A stretch of DNA of 64,000 nt, taken from assembly GCA_016802295.1 (NCBI GenBank), contig JAESIW010000180.1, forward strand, positions 1,491,619-1,555,618, read 5' to 3'. Shown here one piece after another: positions 46,500 to 58,334 of the stretch; the stretch's first letter is position 1; every line of letters starts with the position of its first letter. Source of the DNA: Brachionus rotundiformis. Taxonomy: Eukaryota; Rotifera; Eurotatoria; Ploima; Brachionidae. The notes beneath the pieces were generated by a model. It ran no database searches. It was not told where the DNA came from and saw only the letters and a program-made list of their open reading frames with translations. Made by a program: the position numbers and the translations under genes.

Positions 46500-49139
46500 T
46501 TATTTTTTTACATATTTTTCTGGTACCCATCTGTGATCGGCCAATTCTCGTCGTCTTCTCAAGAGACTTGTGTCCAGTGAATGCTGGAATTCTTTTTCTC
46601 TTGCGTTTTGGTCCAATTTTTTTCCGATTACTTTAAGAGTTCTTATATGTTGTTCAGATTTGACAAGAGAACTGTTAAGCAAATCGGATCCCTAGAGAAA
46701 GCTTAAGTAAAACTTAATTAATATTTATCAGTACCTTGCTAATTTCTTGAGCCTCAGGCAGTTGATTACCGGGATGCCTTTGGAAATTGGACACTATTGG
46801 GCGGTCCAGTCTCTCATAAGTAAATAAATTAGTACTTTTCTCTGGTCCTAAGGTGTATTTATGAGAAATATTATTCAAGTCTTGCCATCTTATTGCTCTA
46901 TGCTGAGCCAGTTTGTTTTCACTGCTGTTTACATTCAAATTTTTCTTGAAATTTTAAGATTAAATTAGGTAATTCTAATTTTTGCTCAATTATATTCCAA
47001 TTATATAGAATAATAATTATTAATAATCGAAATTAATTGTACAAAATTAACCTAAAGAGTGGCTAAATTAAATTTTTAGCTTTATTAAAGACTTACATCT
47101 ATATTATATCTCTAGATTATGAATAAAATATCTTTTTAATGAATATGAAAAAATTATAACACTTTGCATTACTCTTAAAACTCTCTTAACCATCATTTTA
47201 AAATAAGTCCTAATAAAAGAAGTGATCCACTAGTCTAAATTACATATAATAGACCTAAAAATTATCGTTTAATGCCTATGAACTCATATAAGATATTGAT
47301 ATCATCCAGAATTAAATCAAATTATAGAAATTAGATCAAGTACATTTTTCTTTCTACTTATTGAGTATGTTTTAGAAATTAATCTCTCCTTTTTCTATTT
47401 ATATTTAGTATAAAAATGTTTTATTTTATTTTCAATTATTAATTTTTACTAATAAAATAAAGCTTTTTTATTAATATTTAAACTTCTGCTGAATAAGATA
47501 ATTTTTTATCTAAAAATAAAAAAACATAATTTTATTAAATTAAATTTGAAATTGAATGTATAATTGATTTCTATTTAATGGATTTCAGATTTTTTTCTTC
47601 CCCAAAAATAGTAATAGAAAATATTAAGCTTTTCTCTTCTTAAAAATGATTAACTCAAAGTAAGCAATTTGCTGTATATTGCCAATTAAAATAAATGAGC
47701 AGAAAATAACTTAGTTTAATTAAAAATTGATTTAAATTAATGTTAAACTAAGATTATTTTTTAAGAATGCTTTAATATTTAAATTAAAAATTAATTTAAT
47801 TCTAAGATAATTAAATACTGATCCATAATTGAGCAAAAATTGATTATTTTTTAAATAAAAATTAATTACACTGAGGAGCAAGGTATCCTCAATCTTTCTC
47901 AAAAATTGATCATTAACAATCAAACTTGTTTGCTTAGCGCTTTCTATTGAGTCTTTGATTAACAATTTAGATTTTAATCTTAGATCACGTCCCTCTTGGA
48001 TCTTAACATCGGCTTCTCGGATTATGTCCACTGATTCGGCAGTGAATGCACTCAATGGACCTATTTGAATAAGTGACGATTGATTTGCGTCAATCAAACT
48101 CTCATTGTTGTATAAAGTTGTTCGAGATTTATAGAGTTTCGTATTTATTTGAGTTGGCTTGTTCCTTAGAAAAAAAAATAAAATAAAATTAATTATATAC
48201 GTAGAAGCCATAAGATTTTAATTTGTTAGAGATTAGTTTTTTTTTTAATTATTTTTCTTATTTAAAAGCAACCTTAATAATTAAAAAAATATTGTAATTA
48301 AAAAACTACTTGTTTGCAACTGCTTTGTCGAAGCTTCTCATTGATTGAGTCAAGCATTGGCAAATTAAGTCAGTAACAGCACTCCTTTCTTTACCCAATC
48401 TAAATACTCGTTCCCTAAGCTCATCTAGTTTCTGGTCAATAAAATTAGTCTAAGTATTGTGATGGACCGATCTCGACCAGGCCTAGCACCTTCACCAAGA
48501 TTTAGGTCCAAAGTATAATTAGAAAAATTACATATAAATGCTCCTGGACTGGTTTGAGTAGGGATTCAAGATTTCGCTTAATACTGAGAAGAGTTTGCTT
48601 CTCAAATTCAAGTGTATCATCAACTTTGTCCTCATTCTAAATTAATTAAAAAATAAATTTAAATTGTAAAAAGTTAAAAAAACTAAAATAACAGGTTCTG
48701 TGGGTGGCCTATGCAAACGATTGTCTGTTGTTTCTTTGTTAATGATCAGATCCTTTCTGACATGGTCAAGAGCTGACTCGAGGTACTCTTTGTTTTTGCT
48801 GAGAGACTTTACTTCTTCGTTCACGTCAACCCAGCACTTTTTTAGCTTAGCAACGATCAAGCGGCACTGTTTCATGTACCTGAATGCTTCACTGTTACTC
48901 AGTGTGCGTAGGACCTCTCGCAAGTTGGTCAGTGGGTCATCTCGCTTGGACGAGTAAATGTGACCATCACTTCGCTCTATTTGCCTGTTGTTGGTATCTA
49001 TTTGGTTTTTTACTTGATCTCTCCAATAAAACTCATTGTTTTCGGTTTTTTCCCGATTCAGAATTGGTATGTATTGATAGAGCGGCTGCTGTGGTGCCGT
49101 CATTGGCCGACTCGAATTAGCCACACCTGGGGATATCAT
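46500..49139 (-). CDS. Coiled-coil protein, possibly tektin-like, six exons
   Basis: Exons 48693-49139, 48532-48636, 48310-48449, 47870-48164, 46735-46944 and 46500-46691 join in frame to 462 residues, close to tektin length. Most of the protein is predicted helical, in heptad-rich blocks: FRYMKQCRLIVAKLKKCW, VNEEVKSLSKNKEYLESALD, EFEKQTLLSIKRNLESLL, FIDQKLDELRERVFRLGKER and EADVKIQEGRDLRLKSKLL. Between them are extended basic or Pro-containing links (KYTLGPEKS, LDRPIVSNFQRHPG) like those of axonemal microtubule-inner proteins. The arrangement recalls tektins or tektin-like proteins, which line ciliary doublet microtubules. I cannot point to a diagnostic tektin motif, so family and role are tentative. 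Splicing itself is well supported by phase. Confidence 0.6.
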
Positions 49140-49788
49140 CTAGATCTAAAAAAATACAAAAAAATATTCAGACTGAATTAACAAGATCATGTAAATTTAT
49201 AATTTAAAAATAAAATATATATTTGTTTAAAATAACAACAAAATAAAGGTAATAACTCAATGTAAATATAAAATATCCAGTAAGAAATACTAATTACAAT
49301 TGAGATTTCAAGATTTTAAAATCAAATGAGATTTTATAGAAATGCTTATCCTGAGAGAGAGAGAGAGAGAACGAAAGCCATTCGAGTTTATACTATTTTT
49401 GTCGATAGTTTGTTTAAGCTTTTTGATTTTATTTTATTTCAATTTTTTTTGGCATTTAAAAAAGTGGAAAAGACTAATAAAACTTTTCTGCTAAGAAAAA
49501 TAATTTGTTGCCAATAACAATAATAATAATCTTTTAAATAATCATCACAAATTTAATTTAAGTTCGATTCCAAGTAAGAACTTAGTTACAGTTAGGGTCG
49601 AACTAAATTATATATGTGCATATAAAATAAAATTTTCGCCTCTATCAGCCAAGATATCTATTGCATAACTGTTTTAAAATTAGTAGTTATGGAAATTTGT
49701 TTTAATTCAGGTAAACTAAATCCAATGTTTGGCGTATGGTTTTATTTAACAATTAAAAAAGTGTTAAAATAGGAAATTTTACAAGAGG
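49140..49788. other. Intergenic DNA with a (GA)n microsatellite
   Basis: About 650 bp between the coiled-coil gene start and the GPN1 3' end. A pure GA dinucleotide run lies at 49353-49370. A small ORF over it is a by-product of the repeat. Confidence 0.6.
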
Positions 49789-51224
49789 TTATTTTTTAAT
49801 ATTTTGACTTTCCAAGAATCTCTTGAAAGACTCGAGTTCCAATTGTTCTTCCTCTTCGTCTTCCTTGGCGACCTCGTCGTCAGATTCATCCTGATTGAAC
49901 ATGGTAATATGCGGTGCCTCAGCTTCAGTCTTATCTAATTTCAGCGAAGATACCCTGCTCTCCAAACCTTGGTCCATTTTTAGCTCTTTTTCAACTTGTT
50001 TTAATTTCATGTCTTGCTCTTTCTTTTGTTTTGCCATTTTTTGCTCTAATAATTTTCTATACTCAGCCTTGTAGTCCCTATAATTTAATAATTTAAATAA
50101 TTAATTGATTATCTATATAAATATTCATATGCCTTTCGTATTCATCTTTGGCAAAGTCAATTATTTCCAAAAATTCATTCATACCAAAACCTGTTACCGA
50201 CGATACTCCGACAAACTTAAATAAACAAACATTGATTTAAATAAACAAATAATCTTAATTAAATACTTTTATATTTTGATAAAATTCATCAAGTACTAAA
50301 CTTAGCGATCTTGTCAAATTTGATATATAACTTGTCTCATTTTCAAGTGCATTTTGAAATGATTCAAAATTTTGCATCCACTCACCGGCATATTTGTGAT
50401 GAACAATGTCATTCTTAAAATAATTTCCTAGTTATTAATTTAAAAAATAGATATATATAATACTTTGTTCATGACAATTACAAAAGGAAGTTTTGATTTG
50501 TACATAATACTACAAGCATAAAGCATATTTGACATGAATGTTACAGGATTTACATTTCGAGATGTGTCCATTACATAAACTATTACTGTTGGAAAAGAAG
50601 ATGCCTATTGGAAAAAGTTGAAATTGAAAAATTTTAATTTTTTATTTTCTAAATACCAGAGCTTCGGTAATAATTGAACCCGAGGCTGACCAGGTGAAAA
50701 CTTCGATTTGACCAGGAGTATCGAAAATAACATATTCGCATTCATTGGAACGTTTTTGAACCAAATTTATTATTTGTTCAAATTTTGTTGAAAAGAGATT
50801 AAGGGATGTAACTATGGCTCCATTAGGCCCAAGAGAATATCTTTTAGATTCAATTAATTATTGAGAAATCAAAAAAAAATTTCTCACTGTTTCATCACTT
50901 CTTTGTAGTTAACTGTATCTCTTATGTCTATGTTGCATGGATATGGTGTTTCATGGCAAGCTGGATCCAAGTTTATGATGTAAGGTGGTTTTTTAATCGA
51001 ATGTAAATGAGAATTCAATCTCTGAAATATATTTTATAAATATGGTCTTTGAATAAAAGAATTTAATTTACTTGGACAAAAGAAGTCTTTCCTGCACCCT
51101 TAAAGAATAGATAAAAAATTTAATAATTATAAAAAATAAATCATACAGCCATTCCAATCACAATCAAACAAACTGGATTATTTTTAGATGCCTCATATTG
51201 ATCACTTTCAGCCGAAGTTGCCAT
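49789..51224 (-). CDS. GPN1: GPN1 (XAB1) GPN-loop GTPase
   Basis: Exons 51147-51224, 51072-51098, 50888-51021, 50657-50840, 50464-50604, 50267-50413, 50133-50215 and 49789-50077 give 360 residues (human about 374). GPN1 with GPN3 assists assembly and nuclear import of RNA polymerase II. Motifs in order: P-loop GMAGAGKT split by intron 1, NLDPACHETPYPCNIDIRDT, the family-defining GPN loop in YSLGPNGAIVTSLNLF, DTPGQIEVFTW, and VMNKNDIV. A charged C-terminal coiled coil (DYKAEYRKLLEQKMAKQKKE) and an acidic tail follow. Exon 2 is only 27 nt. The intron after exon 7 has a GC donor (GAAAG|GCATAT) and an AG acceptor. All catalytic motifs are intact. Confidence 0.95.
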
Positions 51225-54189
51225 TTTAGAAATTTAAATATTTAAAAAATTTTCAAAATGAAAACATTTATTTTTCAATGATATTATAGCTATTTTTGCT
51301 CTTTATGTAATATTAATTAATATTTGTCTTAAAAGTTTTGATTCATATTTAACTTAATTTTCGACGCACATCATGTTCATGGTTTTAATAAAGTATACTA
51401 GTTATCAAATTGAATAATTTTATTTATTGGAAAATAAAATTTAAAAATAAATTGAATCAGATATTTTAATTTTTCCTAAAAATCTGTCGAAAATTAATTG
51501 TTTTATTATTTTTTTTTGTTTTGTTTATTTAATTAAAAATATCTAAAATTTCAGTTAAATTTTTTTTTGATAAAATTCTATTCTAATTAGAACTTTAATT
51601 TTCATCAACGATTTAAAAAATTAAAACTTAAAACATTTTTTTAAAAATTTTTTTAGCTAAATTTATGAAAAAAATATTTTTCATTGTTTTTTAAAAAAAA
51701 TACATAACTTTTTTTTTAATTCTAAAGAAAAAATGTTTTTATCGGAAAAAAACTCATAGCTACAGGTTAAAATTTATTTTACTTTACTTTTAAGATTTGG
51801 TTCTGAATTCAAATTTTTCAATTAATTTATCTTAAATCGAATTCAAGAATTAAATAATTTTATTCATGATTGAAAATTTAAATTAACCCTAAAAAAAGAT
51901 TAAAAAAGGTTTAACTATTTCAAGGGTTTGATTTAGTTTTTATTTAATATTCTCTCTCTCTCAATAGTAAATAGTTTTTTTAATTCATATGCTTTATTCT
52001 AACGAGCAATTAACTTTCCATAGAAATATTGAATTACACCTAAAATTTTGAAAATAATCCTCAATTAAGATTATTAAAGCTATTATTTTACCTGATACTA
52101 AATTTATATTTCTGCTTTTAAAAAATTAAACAATCTTCTTTTTTTCCTTTATCTTTATGGAAACAAAAAAATTAATTTATGCATATTTTTAAAAAATAAT
52201 TTTTATTTTTATTAATGATATTAAATAATAAATGAGCATTCGGATCTGTGATGTAGATCACGTGGTAAAAACTTAGAAGTTGTTCATATTTAATTTTTAC
52301 ATTTAAACATAGGTTTGGCTTGGTCGTTTGGAAAGAGATATTTTTTCAACTTAATGTTTTATATAGATAAATAAAAGTCTTTTGACCCTAAAAAAACTTT
52401 CTTTTATTCAAATACAATCACTTAACAGAATCTTTTTCCCAAAGTACCTTGAAAAATTTATTTTTTCTAGTTAGGCTGTTTCTAAATCATCGGTATCTTG
52501 CAATTTTTCCTCATTGAATTCAACTTGATTACAATTAAAAATTAAATTAATTAGTTTTTTCAACATGTTGAGTATAATAATACATAAACATAAAAAATCA
52601 GTTAATCTAATCATCAATTATTTTTATTTAAATTTAGTATCACTTAAAAATTATTAATACCAATTGATTTTTTTTTGTTGCAGAACAATTAAATTTTGTA
52701 TCAGCATAAATATTAGTCGATTATTAATGTCATTTTATCACTAAACAAATTTTTTGTTTTTTAGTTTATAAAGTCGGAGTGACCCTTAATTTTCTATAAA
52801 TTTTCTAATAATATTGTTTAAGGTGATTTTTAAAAAAATATGGACAAAACAAAACATACAATTAGTTATTTGCTTATTAGCTTTTTTTAAAGCACAATCT
52901 CAACCAACTTGAGAATATTTAAAAGTAATCACGAGAATCTAAATAACTTAAAAAGAATTAATAGGAAAATTATCGAAACTTATCGAACCTATTTGTATTT
53001 ATTTTTTTGATTTAAATATCTTTCTCGTTATCATCTAAATAAATAAATATTTGAGATAAACATAAAAAGTTTACCTCTTAAAATTCAAAATTGGAATATA
53101 ATTATTTTTTAATATGATCAAAAGTTGATTTTGATCTAAACTTGTTTTAAAAAGCTAAAGATTCTATATAGAATACTTCTATGAAATTAAATTTTTCAGT
53201 TTCGTATCCAAAATCCTTTAGTTGTCCAAATTCAGAATGGTATCTTATCAGAAACATCTAATTTTTATTAGTTTCATTTTTATCTAGATAAATAAGTTAC
53301 ATTGATTTTATTAATCGAGTCGTAAGGTTAGAAATTATTTTTTTTCCATTTAAAGTATATTAAAAGAATTGATTTTAGATTTTTATAAATAATTTTATTC
53401 AATTAATCTATTTAATTATTTAAAATTTTTTAAATTTAGAAAATTACGATTGCAATTTTTTAAGTTTATTTTTTTCATTGTTCATACACACATTAAAGAT
53501 AAGAGAAAGAATTAATTGAAAGTCAAGAGACAAAAAAAAGAAAAATAATTTGAAATTGATTTTTAATTTTCAAATGTTTTAAACATTTAATTCAAAATAG
53601 GAATCGAAAGGAAAACAAAACAATGTTCAAGTTAACTTCTATAGCCAAAAAATAAACAAAGATACTAGTCTACGTACAATTCGATTGATAGCTGTTCTTT
53701 TAGACCGATTGAAATCGGCTTAAAAAACCTAGCATGAAATGTATCTATCTTTCCGCATGTTCTTAAAAAGTAAAGAAAATGCCAAAAGATATCAAATTTT
53801 AGGTGACTAAAAAAGAAAAAAATTGATTTAAAAAAAAATTAGTATTAATGGAAATTAATTTTAAAACTTAAAGTAAAAGAATATGTCCTTTTAATTATTT
53901 ATTCTCAGCTCATGTCCGAGAATAAAAATTCAACCCCGAATAAAAAAACTTCAACATTAATTTAAAAATAAAAGAAATTTAAAAAAAAAACATCAATTCT
54001 AATTAAGCATAAGCGTTAGCTAATTAAGTCTGCGACAACACTTTCTATTTAAGATCCTTTTCTCTTTCTATACAAGTATATACGAATTCATTCTTTAATT
54101 TAAGTAAGATATTATATTTATCAGATAAACAAATAGAAAGAAAAAAAAATTTTAAATTGTTGTCCAATGTTTCTTTTTGATGAGTTAGT
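51225..54189. other. AT-rich intergenic desert
   Basis: About 2.9 kb between the GPN1 start and the adducin 3' end. Poly(T)/poly(A) tracts and a short CT run near 51952-51962 are present. No coding or RNA feature is seen. Confidence 0.5.
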
Positions 54190-57100
54190 TTAGTCCTTGT
54201 TTTTTTTTCGACTTAAAAAGGATAACTTGGATTTTTTCTTCGGCTTTTCGGCTTTTTGTTTATCTGACGAATGCGAGCCAGGAGGCATTGTGGCACTTTT
54301 GTTCGCGTTCGAGCTAGTGTTGGTTTCGTGTTTTGGTGAGCTGTTCGCTGATAAGACCGGATTACTCGTGTTTCCTTTAGAGTCGTTCGTTCGGTCAAGC
54401 GATGACTGAAAAAGATAATCAATATTCTATACATTTAACTTTTCTCTGTAAACTTACATCTCTGCTCGAGTTGGGACTTGTAGTATGACTTCCGCCACTG
54501 TTGGCCTTAATGTGATCGGGCACTTTATCTTCTATTAAAAAAATATAAATTTTATTTTTTACTAAGTGATAAATATTCAAAAATTACGCTTTTTGTCCAG
54601 CAATGACTTTGAACGGGGAATCGTGTGCGATTTTTTCTTGCCATTGGTCTCTGTTATAATTATTTCGCTTTTATTTGCTTTGTCTCCGTTCGATACAGTT
54701 TCTAAATGATAAAAATTAGTTTAGACTAAAAACTTAATATTTAAGTTCTTCAAATAACATGCGTATGAAATTTAGCATTAAAAAAATTGGTAAAATTCAT
54801 TAGTCAACATTAGCCATTTAAATTATCCAATATAAAATTTCAATTTAATTTTTTTTAAATAAAGTTAAGTCTCTCTAAATTAACTAATTAACTATTTATT
54901 AGCTTGCAGAAGAGCCGAAGTTTTGCCGATCAGCTATCCACTTCCTCTAGGAGGATTTGAACCTTGATCTTGTAATCACTCGGTATTAAATGGCAACTGA
55001 TCTAAGCACTCCCCCATCGACTCGACAAATTAACTATTAGTACCAGGATTTTTTGGCAAATTGAATATAAAGCTAAAGCCACTTTTAAACCATACCAAGA
55101 TTAAGCTTGTTAGTAGTGATTAATTATTATGGCGAATATTTTACCTAATAATTCTTTATGAAGTAAATTTTTTCTTTGAGCTATTTAACAAATTAAATAA
55201 ACTTAAAAAAAAAAACTATTTTTTGTCATGTTTGGTACCTTGGTCTTTAATTTGTCGTTGAGCAACTTCTTTCTTATACTTTTCCAAATCTACTGGATCC
55301 ATTTGTTGAAATGGGTTGGCAGCAGCATAGTATGTCTTGTAAACGATAGCATTATTTTGCTGATTACGTTTTATTATGCCTTTAGACGCAGCTCCATAGA
55401 CCACTGTACCCGATTGATTGGTGTAGCTCTCTCCATTAGCCTGACCATTAGTTTCCTTTAATTTTCAAAATGAATAACTTGGTCATTATATTTTAAGCAT
55501 CCAAAAAAATGGTTCTAATTCATTTAAAAAAGCTTTTTATTTCATGCATTAGTTTAAATCAAACAGGCAAGCAAAAGCGGAGCAAAGGCACTCAAATCTT
55601 ACTTTTTGTTGACTCAAGACCGACATACTGGTCAAGAGTCTTGACTCTGGACCAGCGTCAACCTGATCTTTATAGTATTTCTGCTTTACCTGATCATGGA
55701 CAAAGGACCAAATTTTTGGTAAAAATAAAAATATATTAGAATTATATTTTGAATACAAACCTTTGAGTTTGAGCCTGCCAAGATGAAGATGATGAAAAGA
55801 AAAAGTTAAATATTTGTCTTAAATTTTTAATAGTCTAGGTTTAAATGTTTTTTTTTTTCTATATTTAAAACTTGACTATAAAGATTAAAAAAAGAAAGTT
55901 GTTTTATCAATATCGAACCTCCATCAGACTTATTTTCATCATCGTTTTCATCTTCGTAGCTTATTTTTTCTAGCAATTTTGACTGATAACCGGGCGTTTT
56001 TTTATCCTCATACCGGTCTTGCTTAATCTACAAAAATTTTCAAAATTTTTATTTCATTAATTAATAAATTTTTTCGTTAATTTCTTATTTTTATGCTTCA
56101 ATATGGTGCTTTTTTTGTTTAAACTGACCTGTTTTTGATGATTTTTTAGCTCTTTGGGATCGGTGCCTTGGGGTGCAAATTGGTTTTTTGATTCGATACG
56201 AATCGGAGTCGATGTTTTGTTTGGTGAATACTCAGTGATCCATTTGGTAATCTTTTTTGGATTACTAGTTCCTGTTTCTTCCAATTCGGTCTTTGAGTAA
56301 ACATTTGGCGAGTTAAGCCACTCGCCTTTGGCATTTTTTTGTTTTTCGTCCTTTATTTTTTTGATATAATCAGGGTCATAGGGATGCGACGTGGCCGCAG
56401 GCGGTATCTCGACCTCTTTGATCGCATTTCGGTCAATAGTTCTCATTACAGGCTGTCTATACATGTATCCTGTTCGGTATCCAGCATTGTCCAAGCATCT
56501 CATCAAAGCTTCGAACTCAAGTTCGCCACGCTTCCACTTTTTATTCTCCAAAAGTGTTGGTGTCTCCGATTGAGCTTGATTCATTTCCATCAATTTTTTC
56601 TGAGTTTCTAAATTGGGCACAATCAAGTTGTCTAGACCAGCTACAAGAGCACGTGATTGAATCTCACAAGCGGCCATTACATTGAACAAGTTATAGGAAG
56701 CCTCTTCAATTGTTTCGCCACATGCGACGACTCCAAAATTTCTAATGAACATTATTTTGTTTAATGGGCCCAAGTCTTCGGCGAGCAGTTTTTTCACATC
56801 CTCCTCAGAAAAGAATCCTTTGTACTCGTGGTAGCTGACATTTCCACACAGAATGGCCTCCTGGGACAGCGGTAGCAGACCACATTTCATTGACGAAACA
56901 GCAGTTACTACATTGGTGTGCACGTGTATTATGCACCTAATGTCTGGTCGGGCTTTGAATATTGCCGAATGCAAGCTAAATGAAGATTTGTTGACACTGT
57001 ATGTAGTGCTGCCTTGTTCTACAACTGAGCCTGATGAATCGACTTTTATCAGGCTAGATGCTGATACTTCATGATAGAGTAGCCCGTAAGGATTTACCAA

Positions 57101-58334
57101 AAAGTGGTCCTGGTCTTGACTTAGCCTTACCTTAATTAAATTCAATTTATTTTTTTCTCAAATTATAAATTTAAATTGTATAAAAAAGGTAAATAAAATT
57201 AAAATTAAAAGATTTTATTCATTTTTAAAAATTTTATATTCAGTAAAGGTAAGTTTTAATGTTTAAATTTTACAAAGTATATGATTGGAATATTTATATA
57301 CCTTTATATAGCTAAGGTTTCTCATTTTTAACATTACTAGATATTATTTAATTTTATTTCACCTGTTTAATCAAATGAATGAAAATTAATTTTTTTATCT
57401 AAATTTATCGTAAAAAATCAAATCTTAAACATTTTCAATAAAAGATAATAATATAAAATTAATTTATATTTTTTGATCTTGAAAAGTGTTCCTATTTGGC
57501 AAAAATTAATTTTAAAAATTTTTTAATCTTTATCTATTTATAAATATCTATCTTTTTTTGAAAAAAAAATCCATTTTACAAGAAATAAACTTACAGATAT
57601 CAAGTTATTAATTCCAGTGGTCCATCCGTAAAGATCAATCACTCTGAAAAGTGAGGCTGACTTGCATCTGAGCAATCGCTCGCCTTTGGCATAGCTTTGG
57701 GTATCAATACCGCGTATGTCATTAATTGGAATCAATACACTGCCACCTAAAGACAAAAAATGAGTCATCTTGCAACTTTTCATAAAATATCTACTAAGAA
57801 AGTGTCTACAAGGTCAATTAATAATTTACAACTAGCTAAATCATGCTTTTCTATTATCTAATTAATTAACTAATTAAAAAACAAATTCAAAGTTGAAATT
57901 ACCACTAGCAATATCGGTCAAATTGACTGATAGTTCAAAAATTAATTAAAATAGCATAGCCAATTAGTTAAGATAGTTGAGAATGGTCTTAGGCAAAACA
58001 TACCTTTTCCCATCGAGTTGACTTGTTGCCATCTTGAGTTCGTATTTGGAAGCAGGAGGTCACTGATTTGCTGCAAAGCTATCAGACTAGCTGGATGAGG
58101 ACCGTGCTTTAATTGGTCGGCAATGATCGACTCTAATTCTTCTCGGAAAGCCTGTGAGTTCAGAATTGAGGAGACGCGTTGTCGTGACTCCATTTGTCGC
58201 ATGTCTTCTTTGACATCAGCGGGGCGCTGCAATTCTCTGCGGTAGTCCGGGTCCTCAGGGTCAATGTTCTCGATAAATTTGCCAGAGCCGTTCAATGGCA
58301 AGTTGGTAGTGTCGTTCAAGACTTTTGTAGACAT
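54190..58334 (-). CDS. ADD1: Adducin
   Basis: Exons 58004-58334, 57595-57746, 56129-57130, 55919-56027, 55761-55774, 55603-55689, 55239-55455, 54588-54701, 54458-54531 and 54190-54405 keep one frame (771 residues if all are used). Adducin caps actin filaments and ties them to spectrin at the membrane. The class II aldolase-like head contains SVLIPINDIRGID, GERLLRCKSASLFRVIDLYG, FLVNPYGLLYHEVSASSL, IIHVHTNVVTAVSSMKCGLL and GELEFEALMRCLDNAGYRTG. The neck follows, with PKELKNHQKQ. A tail has NPFQQMDPVDLEKYKKEV and ends in a short MARCKS-like basic region (KPKKKSKLSFLSRKKNKD). That region is the usual site of Ca-calmodulin and PKC control. The 109+14-nt exon pair and the following 87-nt exon encode similar neck segments and may be alternatives. 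Exon five is a 14-nt microexon. Confidence 0.94.
54897..55027 (-). mobile_element. tRNA-derived SINE in an adducin intron
   Basis: On the minus strand, a 131-bp GC-richer insert carries an A-box-like TAGATCAGTTGCC (55004-54992) and a perfect B-box GGTTCAAATCC (54963-54953), the internal pol III promoter spacing of a tRNA. It is flanked by an exact 11-bp direct repeat AATTAACTATT (54886-54896 and 55028-55038), the expected target-site duplication. The cloverleaf is poor, so it is not a functional tRNA. The 3' end after the tRNA-like part is short and AT-rich. It lies in the intron between the seventh and eighth adducin exons, in the same orientation as the gene. Confidence 0.6.
57131..57594. 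other. Adducin intron 2
   Basis: A 464-nt AT-rich intron (TCT|GTAAGT ... TTAATTAAG). Nothing else is visible in it. Confidence 0.6.

Noticed and set aside
48452..48531. Possible coding reading TLDLNLGEGARPGRDRS inside the coiled-coil gene
   Set aside because: It is in a frame that cannot be joined to the flanking exons by any AG/GT pair. Treating it as an 80-nt intron gives perfect phase continuity.
49353..49370. GA repeat as a regulatory or CRISPR-like array
   Set aside because: It is a simple dinucleotide microsatellite; no repeat-spacer structure exists anywhere in the window.
54197..54409. 70-codon plus-strand ORF at the adducin tail
   Set aside because: Antisense of the adducin basic C-terminal exon.
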